Source: Morella rubra
Taxonomy: Eukaryota > Streptophyta > Magnoliopsida > Fagales > Myricaceae
Assembly: GCA_003952965.2 (NCBI GenBank)
Contig: CM025856.1
Coordinates: 6,272,904 to 6,336,903, forward strand
Reading direction: 5' to 3'
DNA length: 64,000 bases
Shown: positions 47,162 through 57,800 of the stretch, piece after piece
How the letters are laid out: each line of letters opens with the position of its first letter
How positions within the stretch are numbered: position 1 is the first letter of the stretch
Notes under the pieces: model-generated
Database searches by the model: none
Told to the model about the DNA's origin: nothing
What the model saw: the letters and a program-made list of their open reading frames with translations, nothing else
Position numbers and translations under genes: made by a program

Positions 47162-47262
47162 TCCAAGGTTGATAGCTCAATATTTAGAAGGACGACCTTC
47201 TCTCCTGGACAAACCGTATTCAGTAGGTGGGCATGAGTTCGAATCCTACTGCATATGACCAA
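47162..47262 (+). repeat. tRNA-related (SINE-like) sequence
   Basis: The stretch has an A-box-like TGATAGCTCAATAT (about 47170) and a good B-box, GAGTTCGAATCCT (47235-47247), about 52 bp apart, as in Pol III promoters of tRNA-derived SINEs. It does not fold as an intact tRNA: no acceptor stem or clear anticodon arm could be paired. Confidence 0.35.
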
Positions 47263-47454
47263 GTCCTTTAAATGATACTTGAGTTTAGTGGTGGAGCCAC
47301 AATTTTTTTTCCTTAGGGACCAAGGTGGTTGAATAATAAAATCATATTGTTAAAAATAACATAAACAAGTGAGAAGCTGGTCATATAGTAGGAAAAAAAA
47401 AGAAAGAGAAGTTGGAACTACATATAATTGTAAGAGGATTTTAATTTTTTTTTG

Positions 47455-47705
47455 CTGATTTTGTTTAAGAAATAATCGTAAAAATGCAAAAAAGGGAAAC
47501 ATTTCAATTTTTTTTTTCTCTAAGCAAGTAAATGTCTTCCTAGCCTTTGCTTAAACCTAATGGAAAAATGCAAATAAGGAAACATTTTCAAATTTTTTTT
47601 CTTAGACAGTAAATGCATCATGGTTTTGCTTAAACAAGAATGAAAAAAAATGCACAAAAAGAAAAGTTTCCATTTTTTGAGTAAGTAAATGCTAACACAA
47701 CCTCT
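47455..47705. repeat. Three degenerate ~90-bp tandem units
   Basis: Each unit carries AAATGCA(A/C)A, GGAAACATTT or GTTTCCATTTT, a T-run, AAGTAAATG or CAGTAAATG, and TTTGCTTAAAC. Three successive units are seen at about 47480, 47570 and 47640. Confidence 0.45.
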
Positions 47706-47974
47706 AATTATCCATAAATCTTCATATTATTGTAGACTATTTTTATTTGGTTTTTTTTTTTTTCCTTTTTTAGGCGATAATCTACAGAAGGCTTAGATAT
47801 GGGGGTTGGGGATACAAAATTTATTAAAATTTGAAATGCTTTTGGGTGGTAGGTGGGTGGAAAAAAATTAAGCCACTTAGCACAATCTTAATGGTTAGAT
47901 CTCTAATTGAGAGGTAAATTGAAAAAGAAGCCTAGTTTTAGGGAGTCAACTGTTGTGGTAGTTTGGGGGCAAAG

Positions 47975-48735
47975 TGTAACATCCTTAAATTATTTTCCTC
48001 GACTCATTCCGAGTCTTGTTCATAAAACTCGGTCAACCAAAATCCCTATTTTCTCCACCTAGCTTAAATAAATCTCGTTCCAAAAATATGGTTCAAAATA
48101 TTCAACAGAGGTAGATTTTAATGGCCTCAAACTTTTCAAGGTTTATCAACAAGATTTGATAATTTTGTGTTGCCATCTATTGAAGAAATGTGATAAAGGG
48201 GAAAAGATTTTTTCTCTAATCATAACAGCTCATTCATTAATAATTAAGAGGTTCGAAGACCTCAGTTACACGTTCTAAAGGGCTAGTCAGACCCTTTGCA
48301 GAGGCGACACACCAATGAGCAAGGGACAAAAAGACCATACACAGACCCGCAGAGGATAGAGAACTTGCAAATGACAACAAACTAAAATGACCAATGAAAA
48401 AGGAAAGCCGACAGTGAAGGGAAGTGGCAAAACTGGCTGGAGGAGGAGAGGAACTGACCAAGAAGGAAAATCGCCAAACACGTGAAATGCACGCACGTCG
48501 AGGGAAGCACGTGGGACCCATGCACCGACTGGCCAATGTTGGGTAGAGCCAGAATAAACCGTTGGGAAGAGTGGAGACCAACCCCACAACATGTGCTTGC
48601 TGGAAGGAAGAGGGAGGGGTCAGAGCTCCTCTCGTCGCTTGAAAAAAAATCTGGAGAAGAAGAGAATTCTAGAGAGAAGGGGAAGCCTTTCTCTAGAAAA
48701 GGAGACGGAGAGGATGGAAAAGATACCTGATATTT
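47975..48735. repeat. LTR-like sequence of uncertain class
   Basis: It begins TGTAACATCCTTAAATTATT, the usual opening of several plant Gypsy LTRs, and is followed by GC-richer DNA with ORFs on both strands (48237-48730) without domains. A matching end, target-site duplication or internal region was not found. The annotation is tentative. Confidence 0.3.
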
Positions 48736-49320
48736 AGTAATAAGGCATAACCTTTTATATTAATACAAGTATTATAGAAAGTTCCTTGCCCTTCATCAAT
48801 AAAGAGAATAACTCATACTAACCTCAAGCAAATATATTTTATCATATGCCACTAATAATTAACTATGTTCTAAGCTGGGATAGAGCTAGATGCAAAGACT
48901 TAAATATCACTAGGATTTTTTTTTCATTTTGGCCCCTCAAATTAATTTTTTTTTTTGCAAATATCCCATATTATTAAATCCTAACTTCGCCCCTAATTGT
49001 AAATACAGTTATACACCAACAAAAACTGATGTTTTATGTAAGAAAAAAAAATCAACCAAGTTTTGGACCATTGTGGCTTAGCTTCAAATAGTTAGATCTT
49101 GAATTTGCATAATTCTTTAGATAATCGAATTTAAGAGAGCGGAGTACAAAAACTACATATCTCCTGAGATCTATAAGCCCATGATTTAAAACAATAGGAA
49201 CACAAACTTTTGCTATTGGGCAAAGTTTAGACTTTTTAAATGACCTTTTTATGGTTTGTAAAAGCAAGCAACCTGTTATTTTTTTTTTAAATTTTAATAT
49301 CAAATCTTCAGAACAAATCC
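48736..49320. other. Intergenic stretch, no gene seen
   Basis: AT-rich DNA with T-runs at about 48911 and 48951 and a phrase (GCCCCTCAAATTAATTTTTTT) typical of decayed retroelement tails. The minus ORF reaching 49052 has only its upstream part related to the LINE fragment described next. Confidence 0.3.
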
Positions 49321-49535
49321 TTTGTTTTTTTTTTTTCTTGATAACTAATACTAAAACATGACCAAAACCAGAGTCAAAACAGAAATCAAGGTCCGAGGAA
49401 ATGAACACGAATGAAAGCAGAATTAAAAAAGCCAAAACGCTGTTGAGAAGCAGCCCACTTAGCAACCAAGGGGGGAAGACGATTCCTAGATTGAGGAACC
49501 CAGACGAGATGACAGTCAGCGTGTTGCTGATAGAG
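49321..49535 (-). mobile_element. LINE 3' end (RNase H tail)
   Basis: On the minus strand the reading CLYQQHADCHLVWVPQSRN followed by LVAKWAASQQRFGFF resembles the end of the RNase H-like domain in plant LINE polyproteins, where a W-V-P-R-x-x-N...A-x-x-L-A-K-W-A signature is usual. A short 3' region then leads to an A-rich tail, seen as the T-run at 49322-49339. It is 5'-truncated and abuts the PPR fragment at about 49540. Confidence 0.45.
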
Positions 49536-49541
49536 GCAAAA

Positions 49542-49847
49542 GAAGTTTTGGATGTGATGATTTGGAGAGGCATAGAGCCTGATGCAGTAACATACAATTA
49601 TTTGATTGATGGTTATTATTTGACAAACATAATGGACGAGGCAGTCAAAGCATTTAAAATAATGGCTGATAAGGGTTGTTCGCCTACTAATTTTAGCTAT
49701 AACATATTGATAAATGGGTACTGTAAAACCAATAGAATTGATGAGGCAATGTGTGCCTTCCGTGAAATGTCTGTCAAGGGGCTGATCCCTGATGTTGTTA
49801 CTTACACAACTCTTATTCGTGGATTTTTTCAAGTGGGGAGACCTTAG
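49542..49847 (+). pseudogene. PPR protein fragment (P class)
   Basis: About 100 residues read as nearly three 35-residue pentatricopeptide repeats, found in organellar RNA-binding proteins. The repeats contain IEPDAVTYNYLIDGYYLTNI, CSPTNFSYNILINGYCKTNR and LIPDVVTYTTLIRGF, with MDEAVKAFKIMADKG and IDEAMCAFREMSVKG between. The P-D-x-V-T-Y-x-x-L-I-x-G core is typical of restorer-like P-class PPRs. The ORF opens upstream at 49401 but that part is antisense LINE sequence, so the N-terminus is foreign. A stop follows at 49845. Nothing of the usual 10-20 repeats remains on either side, so this is a transposed or eroded fragment. Confidence 0.7.
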
Positions 49848-49945
49848 GATCAAAATGCAAAAGGGTGTAAAATCTAGGGACTAAAATGGTAAATTTTCAA
49901 CAAAAAAATATCAATTTTCTGGGACGGATGTGTGACAGACATTTG

Positions 49946-51620
49946 CGTTCGAACGTAAATCACAACCACTGCCATTAATGCATGCTTTGTCAGCAGGACA
50001 CAATTAGGGTTACACTTGTTTGAACGGGCCATTTAACAATTTGGACGGTACATGAACATTCTCAAACTTCTAGAATTCTCACACGCAAATTGTTTTAACG
50101 GTTACAAGTATCGTTCAAATGGTTTGTGAACATACACCTTTTACAGTTCGTTACACTTCTTCCGTTCGGACAATTGTGAGAGGTTAAGTTGATGAGTTAG
50201 ACCGTGCCACATCAGCCAACTCATTTGTACAGTATAAGAGCTGTTAAAATGATTTTAAAAAAATGGGAAAATAGAGCTCAACACTTATTTCTCTCAAAAC
50301 TGTCTCAAACCTCCTCTAAATTCTATCTCACTTACAAAGCAAAGAACATGTGAACAACATTCCCCTAATCCAAGTTAGTTTTTATATTTTATAGCATTCA
50401 GACCTTTTTAGTCCTTGAGTTTTACGACCTTTTAAAAATAGTCCTAGGGTTTTCGTTTTGATCAATTTCATCCCTAGTTTATTTTTGTTTATCAATTTGG
50501 TCATTCCGTGTGCTCTCATTAGTAAAATGTCCAATCGCCCAACGACCCTACACATCACATCCAATTAGGAAATGACACGTGTAGCAAAATTAATTAAAAA
50601 CGCAATATCAATTTTTATTGTGCCACGTGTCACACTATAAGAAATGAGATATTAGGTGACAAATTTTTTTGGGTTGTCAAACCAAATTTTGTCACCTTTC
50701 ATTAACAAAAAATTAATTATACCCAAAATCATTTAGGACTGCCAAAATCGTCCGGACAGGTCTTAAAATCGTTCAGATAGATTTGTAGTGTGACGAAATA
50801 CACATTGTCACAAATGAATGACGATACTAATCGTCACAAATAGTTAACAGCCGTCCGGACCCAGAACCACACTGTTTGGATGTGTATCTGGGTGACAAAA
50901 TCCAAATCGTCGTAACTGAGTGACATTAGAATCGTCACAAATTTTCAAGTCTGTCCGGACGTTATTTTGAAAATGTTCGAACGAGCTTTACTTAATGGAT
51001 AATGATTGTCAGCACATAGTGATGCATTAAAAATCATCATGAATACTCAATAACGTCCAGACGTATACATGAGCGTTCCAACGCTGAAAAAATAACCTTG
51101 TTTTGACACGAAAAATATGTCGCACAAGTATGAACGCTTCTTCCACAAATCGTGTGTTCCACGTTGCAATACTTCACACACGTGGTGTCGTAACTGTCCG
51201 GACCAATACATACCGTCTAGAAGGATGTAAGTTTTAGAAGAATTTCAGATCTGTCATATTTAATGACGTTGAATTTGATTGAACCACGTGTGAATCTAAC
51301 CGTCGAGAACCATCACATAAAACCTATCAGACTTGTCAAAATCACACTTTCACTATCTCTTCTCTCAAACTTTTCTCTCAAACATTTTCACTATTTCGAG
51401 ATCTCTTAAACAACTTCAGGTAAAACCTTCTTCATGAATTTGTTTTTTAATTTTATTATTTTTTGTTGAATAATAAAGCTGTTTGTTTTGTGTTCATCGA
51501 AGTACGTTCGAACTCTTAATTTGGATGTCCGGACATGTTGGACCACGTTCGGATGCCTTGTAAATAGAAACGTTGTAGTTTGACTTACGTGCGAATGAGT
51601 TATGCTTACGTTTGGACGGT
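49946..51620. repeat. Array of TCCGGA/TTCGAA palindromes
   Basis: In AT-rich DNA, the palindromes CGTTCGAACG (49946), CCGTTCGGA (50162), CGTCCGGAC (50749), CCGTCCGGAC (50851), CTGTCCGGAC (50951), GTTCGAACG (50975), AACGTCCAGACG (51052), CTGTCCGGACC (51194), ACGTTCGAAC (51504) and ATGTCCGGACAT (51525) recur, with related CGTTTGGACGG forms near 50033 and 51610. Spacing is irregular and orientation is irrelevant, as they are palindromic. Confidence 0.65.
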
Positions 51621-52030
51621 TTTTGCTAGGTTAGCCATAGATCACTCTGGAAAAGTATCACCAAGGCCGGGGCACAGACAGAGTGACCAGCTTGGGAAAA
51701 CGCTATAGTAGTGGAGCTGAGGAAGAGTATCCGGGCGATAGTGGAGCCGACGCATACGTTGTGCATGGAGCTCTATACCTGCTTGACCACTTTGAAGAAT
51801 AATTTTACTCCAATGAAGAGGGGTCTGAGGGAAGAGGAGATTGCTCTGCGGAACGAACTGAGTTCCGTGATAACACGTGTCCCAATTGTGCTAGTCTCTT
51901 AATACCGTTCCAATACAGCTCCAGACATTCATCAAACGGGTGGATAATATGAAGGAGCAGTTGGAGCATGTTCGTGATGTCCTCGGACAAGATCTGGACG
52001 AGCTAGCTCATCTTCGTGATTTAGACTAGT
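50633..52030 (+). mobile_element. CACTA-like element remnant
   Basis: CACTATAAGAAATGAGATAT at 50633 has the CACTA-(T/C)AAGAAA start of plant En/Spm-type terminal inverted repeats. It is followed by repeated TCGTCACAAA/TGACGAT units (50800-50950) common in subterminal regions of these elements. Downstream, about 51700-52030, a degenerate plus-strand coding trace reads ELRKSIRAIVEPTHTLCM and, in other frames, a coiled-coil-like KRVDNMKEQLEHVRDVLGQ ending at a stop at 52027. No DDE transposase is seen. The opposite terminus was not found, so the extent is a guess. Confidence 0.45.
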
Positions 52031-52606
52031 CTATGATTTATGCTTTTTAGTGTCTGGCTTATGATTTGGACTAGTCTCTGGTTTATATTTTTGCTCTATT
52101 ATTTACTTATGTTTTGTTAGTCTCCAGCTTATACTAGACTTTATGATTGTGCTTTTCATTCATTATTTTGATTATGTTTGATATTTTATATTAATTATGT
52201 TTTTTCATTAGTTTAAATTTATTACAATTTAAACGGACGATTAGTATAATTAAATGGACCATTAGTACGAGTGCTAACGGATAATATAATTAGTTATAGC
52301 GGATGTTTAATATAAAAGTATTTTCTCCCGACATATTTTGGGAGGTCAAGGCCCTTGACGCCCGACCTCCTCCCTCTACGCTTTTAATGCAACAATCAAT
52401 CCTGTTTGTAGAATATTAGCGAAAGTTTTAATTCTACCATGTCAAAAGAGAATGGGATGGACCAACATTATGTTGCTACTATTTCTTATTTTTTCATTGC
52501 TATTTTTCAAGTGTTGTGCTGACTGTGTTGGACAAAATTAGACTTGAATTGTATTTCTGAGAGAAGCATATTCAGATTACAACATAAAATTGAAATGCAG
52601 GACTGG
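52031..52606. other. Stretch without a recognised gene
   Basis: The first part repeats GACTAGTCT(A/C)TG(A/G)TTTAT(A/G) (about 52022 and 52068), a short tandem duplication. The rest contains the phrase CGGACGATTAGTATAATTAAA and relatives. Nothing coding is seen. Confidence 0.3.
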
Positions 52607-52935
52607 TCACTGAATGGAACTCTCAATTATGCAGTTCATCAGGTGACCGGCCATGCCCCATTTTAAACCATCATGTGAACATATTTCCAGAAACTTCTCA
52701 AATTTTGGATGCGACAGCGTGAGAATTTCCTTCACCACCACCGATCCTGAGGTTGACCGTTGCTTGTAGAGCAAGGGTCGTTTCATAGAGTAGCTACAAC
52801 GACGGAACCAGAGTTGGAAGACATAGGAATTCTTTGGCACAGTCTTGAAATTGGCGACGAAGGTCTTATATGTTGGTGTTTTAGAGGCCCACCAAATTAG
52901 GGAGGCGGTTGAAGGAGGTGAACTTGGAGAAACGC
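52607..52935 (-). other. Unrecognised exon-like ORF beside the NB-ARC fragment
   Basis: A minus-strand frame stays open from about 52920 to a stop at 52607. It encodes, in order, STASLIWWASKTPTYKTFVA, a Pro-Lys-Asn-Ser-Tyr stretch, FQLWFRRCSYSMKRPLLYKQ, VVVKEILTLSHPKFEKFLEI and a C-terminus of WGMAGHLMNCIIESSIQ. Composition and balance of codons look like real coding sequence, probably a last exon. I cannot name the family. It directly abuts the NB-ARC fragment at 52944, suggesting a composite insertion. Confidence 0.3.
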
Positions 52936-52943
52936 GAGGAGTT

Positions 52944-53196
52944 TCTTAGTTGCAGCAGGGCATCCTTCCTTTCAAATAAACTCTTATTCTTTAAGGCCCT
53001 AGAAACTTTTACAAGTGCAATGGGCAGACCGGCACATTCTCTTGCTACCTCTGTTGCTATGGATCGAATGTCAAGGTCAGTAAGAGATCTCGCCCCCCGC
53101 CCCTATCTTTTCAAATAAACTCCATGCTTCTTCTTCGTTTAAAACTCTTTAAGTCCAAAATCCTTTTGCCTGTGCATTCCACAAACCAATACATTT
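52944..53196 (-). pseudogene. Displaced NB-ARC fragment of the CNL gene
   Basis: These 253 bp align end to end with 59724-59972 inside the CNL gene, in the same orientation. Shared stretches include TCTTAGTTGCAGCAGGGCAT, CTTTAAGGCCCTAGAAACT, TGGATCGAATGTCA and CCATGCTTCTTCTTCGTTTA. By eye about nine in ten bases agree, with one or two small indels that break the frame. It corresponds to the part of NB-ARC from before the LNEEEAWSLF segment through GLPIA to just after RALKGKSLFEWKDALLQLR. No flanking CNL sequence accompanies it. Confidence 0.85.
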
Positions 53197-54246
53197 TGGT
53201 TTAGTGCGTATAAAATCAGAAAATTAATCACGGTGGACGCAATTGATAAGTTTAGTGCTCCCATTGAAGTTTCAAATACACTCTCAACATGGTAATTTTA
53301 TGTATACCCACATTTTGGCATGAAACTGATCGATGGATAACTATATATTCTTTCCTGGATTACTCACGGAAACTACTTATAAATTTTTATTTCTGTAGTT
53401 GTTAATTGTCATGAGGAGAAAGTCGAAAACACTATCTGCATAGGTAAAGCTCTTTTTTTTTTTAAAAAAATAATATATATTATTTTTTTCTGAGCAGAGA
53501 ATTAGAGTTTAAGTCAAACTCTTCCCCTTAATCTCAAGTTATATATACATTTTACAATTTGCATCCAAGCAATCCATAGGAAATCTTACCATGGGGTACT
53601 GTGTAAATTTTAAAGTGTAAAATAATCCGTACCTATGTCGGGTATATAATCATTACGATTGTGATATGTGTCTTATTTTTTTTATGTATTTTAATAATGA
53701 AATTTTACCATGGGTACAAATTTTAAAGTATAAAGTAATAAGTAATTTGAGGTGTAATGTATCTAATTTGATAATTTAACGTGCATATTATAAAATGTAT
53801 AGTAGTTAGAGGTTCAAAATGATTTTTTCTTTTTTAAGTAGGCAAAAAATTAATCGTAGTTAATACTTGCTATTTAGAAATTCCATGATCAGGATCTCAT
53901 GTAGATACACATATTGTCTTTTTGCATGAAAGCATGCAGTGATGGTAGGTTACAACTTAAATTTCTAGTAGTAGTACGTAGGACGGCATCAAACCAATAT
54001 CTATTCTGAACATTTTCTTTTCAGATTTTTTAAGTTTGACTTTCTTTCTTTTTATTGTAGCAAGACAAGAAAACAAAGAAGATCAATCATGCATGTTTGC
54101 ATCTGTAAACACTTACAGGAATAAAGGGTCCTCAGACATAAACCGGCTTCAAATGAAAGACACATTCCATGGCTGCTGCATGTTAAGGATGATCTTCATG
54201 ATCTTTGCGGCAATTCTGAGCCTTGCTTGACGTACAGGATATAAAA
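53197..54246. other. Stretch without a recognised gene
   Basis: AT-rich DNA. A phrase family (TTTTAAAGTGTAAAATAAT at about 53610 and TTTTAAAGTATAAAGTAAT at 53728) indicates a diverged duplication of about 115 bp. At about 54060 a T-rich tract with TTGTAG precedes a 55-codon open stretch ending at 54228, which could be a terminal exon but has no recognisable domain. Confidence 0.3.
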
Positions 54247-54459
54247 AAACGTCAGTCATTATAAAATTGACATAAAAAATATACTATATATGAAGGACAC
54301 TTTTCATGAAGGACTGAAAGGAAACAAATTAAAACTCTTTTTTTAAAAAAGGGAAAATATATTTAAAATACGCCAGTCATTTGAAAATTGACATAAAAAA
54401 AAATACTATATATGAAGGACACTTTTCATGAAGGACTCAAAGGAAACAAATTAAAACTT
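54247..54459. repeat. ~95-bp direct duplication
   Basis: The block CGTCAGTCATTATAAAATTGACATAAAAA ... GAAACAAATTAAAACT at about 54249-54340 is repeated at about 54371-54459 with few changes. A short T-run/AAAATATATTTA spacer (54341-54370) resembles the start of the LINE tail that follows the second copy. Confidence 0.7.
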
Positions 54460-54719
54460 TTTTTTTTCTAGGCAAAAGAAATAATATATTAAAAACTGAG
54501 AATAATATAGCCAGTACAAAACATAAAAACAACGAGAAGGCTAGCGAAAAATCTAAATGGACCAAAAGGCCCTACAATAAGCCAATCCAAAGATCTGAAC
54601 ATCCAAACGGACTTATCAAGCCAGCCGGAACCACCAACAGCTACAAGGACCGTTAAACAAATATCAGAACAACAAACTAGCCACAAGGGCCAGTACACAA
54701 ACAAAACAAATTAAAACTT
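54444..54719 (-). mobile_element. 5'-truncated LINE insertion with 16-bp target-site duplication
   Basis: The 16-mer AAACAAATTAAAACTT lies at 54444-54459 and again, identical, at 54704-54719. Between them, on the minus strand, is a LINE 3' end: text such as GGCTATATTATTCTCAG and TTTTTAATATATTATTTCTTTTGCC leads to an A-run (T-run at 54458-54467). The minus ORF here (54489-54704) is a leftover of the 3' region, not a gene. Confidence 0.8.
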
Positions 54720-54891
54720 AAAATACTATGAATATGGACGTTTTTCGTCTATGGTAAGTGTTCAGTGGGATAGACAATTTTTCATCTATGTTTATCTTAT
54801 ATAAACTTAAATTCTGTGGTAGTCGAGAGTAGGAAAGCAGCTCTTGACAGATATACTTACCAATTCTCAAAGGAACCATGGCACGGTAGTA
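54720..54891. other. Downstream flank of the CNL gene
   Basis: Short AT-rich spacer between the LINE insertion and the CNL stop codon. It is the probable 3' UTR. GACGTTTTTCGTCTATG and GACAATTTTTCATCTATG are a small inverted or repeated pair near 54736 and 54773. Confidence 0.3.
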
Positions 54892-57800
54892 TCATAGTTT
54901 GTGTTCCCAAAGCCAATCTATGGTGGCATTCAGGTCAACCTTAATCCAATGCCTTCCTGATCTTCTTCTGTTGCTTGTACTTTCTTTAGCTTTGGTGTGC
55001 TTAAGACTCCAGGACAGAAAATCTTCATCTCAGGGCATTGTCTCATAGTTACTTCTTCCAAAGCTGGGAAGTTGAATGAATAACTTCTCGAGCAAAAGTT
55101 CTCGAGGACTGCTAGGCAATCAAGTTTTAAGTATGCCAAGTTGCTGAAAGTAATCACCTCATTTTGCTTCACCTCCACTTCCTACAATTTCATAATACTT
55201 GTGCATTCACTGACACTCAACTTTTTGAGTTTCACAAGACTTCTAGCTGTTGAGGATGTAAACAAATGTATCAATCCATCGCACTTGAATATCTCCAGAT
55301 TTGTCAGATTTTGGAAAGAGACCGTGGATGGCACTAAATTGCTTAATTTGTGACACTCTGACACTTTAAGAATTTTTAGATTCTCAAAGATGGGGCATGG
55401 CTGCATGTCTTCTTTCCCCTTTTTTTCTTCTTCTACGCTCGAACAAATGTGTCAGCATGGGGTTTTCAAAGAACTCTAGCTCCCTCAAATTAGTGAGTGA
55501 CCTAGCATGGTTTCCTCGACCAAAAAGTACTTCATACGGGAATATCTCTTCCCAGAAGTTCGAACAAACACGAAGAGTCTCCAGATTGTGTAGTCTTCCA
55601 ATAAAAGTAGACGGAGAAAAAGCTGATCCACTATAACCGCATCCCACCCAAAGGACTTTTAATTTGCAAAACAACTCCTCCAAAAACTGACAAGGCCATA
55701 CACCGGGGTGAAGCTCCAAGTCAAATCTTCCAACTCGGGGAAAGCACCCTATAAACGAATCAAGCATTAAACAGAGGAAAGCGAAAGCTTGCATTACATT
55801 ACTTAAAGAAGTTAATTCCCAGGAATTATACAGTGTAGGGACAACGAAATGGGACATATCAATGAACATTGCTGCAGTTAATGGTAGGAATATGGCTTCA
55901 ACGCATTACAGAAGTATGCAAGCTAGAAAAGAAGATGAATGAATAATAAGAACGCAATGATATTTAAAGATCAATACTATGAGTGGCTTTGGAACATTCT
56001 AACAGTATGCTCTGTGAGTCAAATAGGCTTTAGTTCTCGTGGACAAAATTGTACAGGTTGTCACGATTTGTGGGGTTTAGTGATGCCATCTTTTCAGACC
56101 ACTTTTTCTTGGGGGAGGAATGGGCATTAGTCCTACCATATTTAAACTGTATATTTTAAGAGAGTGGTTGATTCGCGTCTTACCTCGTCCACCACGAAAA
56201 GGGGAACGGAAGCCTCAAGTTGTCTCTCCTGAAATGTTAAAGCGAACATCTCAATTTGGCCGCATCCATACACCTTTAATTTTTTCAACGACGGCCATTC
56301 AGAAGGACACATTCCTGGGGAAAAGCACTTGAGTTTTGGCAAACTTGCTAGTACCAAAACAGTTAGTTTCGGAAACTGTAGTGTCTCTGCAACTTGTGCT
56401 CCTTCTTTCTCAATGACAACCTCAACCCCGCAATTGTCTAGTCCAAGAAATTCCAATTGCTTGAGTTTTCCAGAAACAGAGGCTGGAAAGACACTTTGCA
56501 AGCTCTCACAACCTACAAGAGTTACTGTTTGTAGATTCTGAAAGTTGAAAGTTCCTTCGGGATCCTTTTCCCATATGTGCTTCAGCTTCGGCAGACCAGT
56601 CAATTTCAACGTTTTCAATTGAGTTGCTGTCACAGCACCCATTTCTTGAAAACTTGGAACTTCTATGTCAAATACTTTAGTTAGGGACCCACAATTATCT
56701 ATAATCAAAGCTCCAGGCACTGAGTACTTTCATCATCGTGGGTGGAAAGAAGCTCTTAAGATTTGCACATTCTTGAACATTCACTTGCCGAAGCTTGCAA
56801 CAGGAGTTTGCTATGAATCGGTTATGCCACATGCTTTCTGTGCCATCGATGTGAGAGATTGTCAATAGTTCCAATTTAGGGCATTGCAACCTGTAGTGTT
56901 GATCCAACATGTGTTAAATAATGACCTATCTAAGGATCATAATTTCACGTAATTGAATATATGAAGTTGATACATTTTCTAGAATGTTCAACATTTAATA
57001 AGTTTGTTCTACCCAGGAGTCAAAGATAAGATGCATTTATTTCTGTAGTACATTGAACAAGACAATACATGAACTTTGTGACAGACCAGAAACTAGGGTC
57101 TCCTCTGTAATAGACCAGAAACTACAATTTCTATAGAAAAGTTTCAGTCAATATAGTTGGACAGAAGTGCTCCAAATTTCTATAACTTTTTCCTTCCATC
57201 GTTTCTGATTCTTTCTAGCCTACTGTAAATATATTCCCTTTCAATTTCTAACAATATAGGATGCAGAAGTAAAAGATGACAGAGCTAAGTTAAAAATCAT
57301 TCCCCCTCAAGCTTTTTTATTCACAAGATTTTACATATTACAATTGAAGCCTAGAGGCGACATCTCTTGTTCCTTAATGTGGACATCTTTCTATGGTTGG
57401 AAAAGGAAAAAACGCAAGACTAACAAGGAAGAACAAAGAAGTAAAAAGTGAAAGAGATTTACCTCTTCATTGAATAGCGGTTGCATTACATTATGAGGCT
57501 TCTCCTCTGTAGTCATTTCATCGACTTCTTTGCGTGCTGTCATGCTTGAGCTGACAGGATTGAATATAAAAGTCATCAACTTAGGGCAATGCTCTATTCG
57601 CAAGAGCTTCATGGATGGAAATTGGATATTACGTCCAATGCAGAATCTCTCCAGGATTGGCAGATGTTGCAGGAGCAAATTTTGCAGGCGAGGGAACAAC
57701 TCCTCAGGATTTGCTATTTCTTCTTCTCCTAAATCTTGTGTAAGGATCTCTTCCATATCCTTGCATTTCACTACTTGAAGCATTTGGAGTTGGACCATAG

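Noticed and set aside
47162..47262. A functional tRNA gene
   Set aside because: Only Pol III box-like motifs are present. No acceptor stem or anticodon arm could be paired.
48237..48730. ORFs on both strands (up to 116 codons) as a gene
   Set aside because: They are mutually antisense, without domain, in a GC-richer LTR-like block.
54489..54704. 71-codon hydrophobic minus ORF as a small membrane protein
   Set aside because: It lies wholly between the two copies of a LINE target-site duplication and is 3' tail sequence.
55384..55869. 161-codon minus ORF as a separate LRR gene
   Set aside because: It is exon 3 of the CNL read back through its intron. The upstream 40 codons are intronic and the C-terminus is a frame-shifted product.
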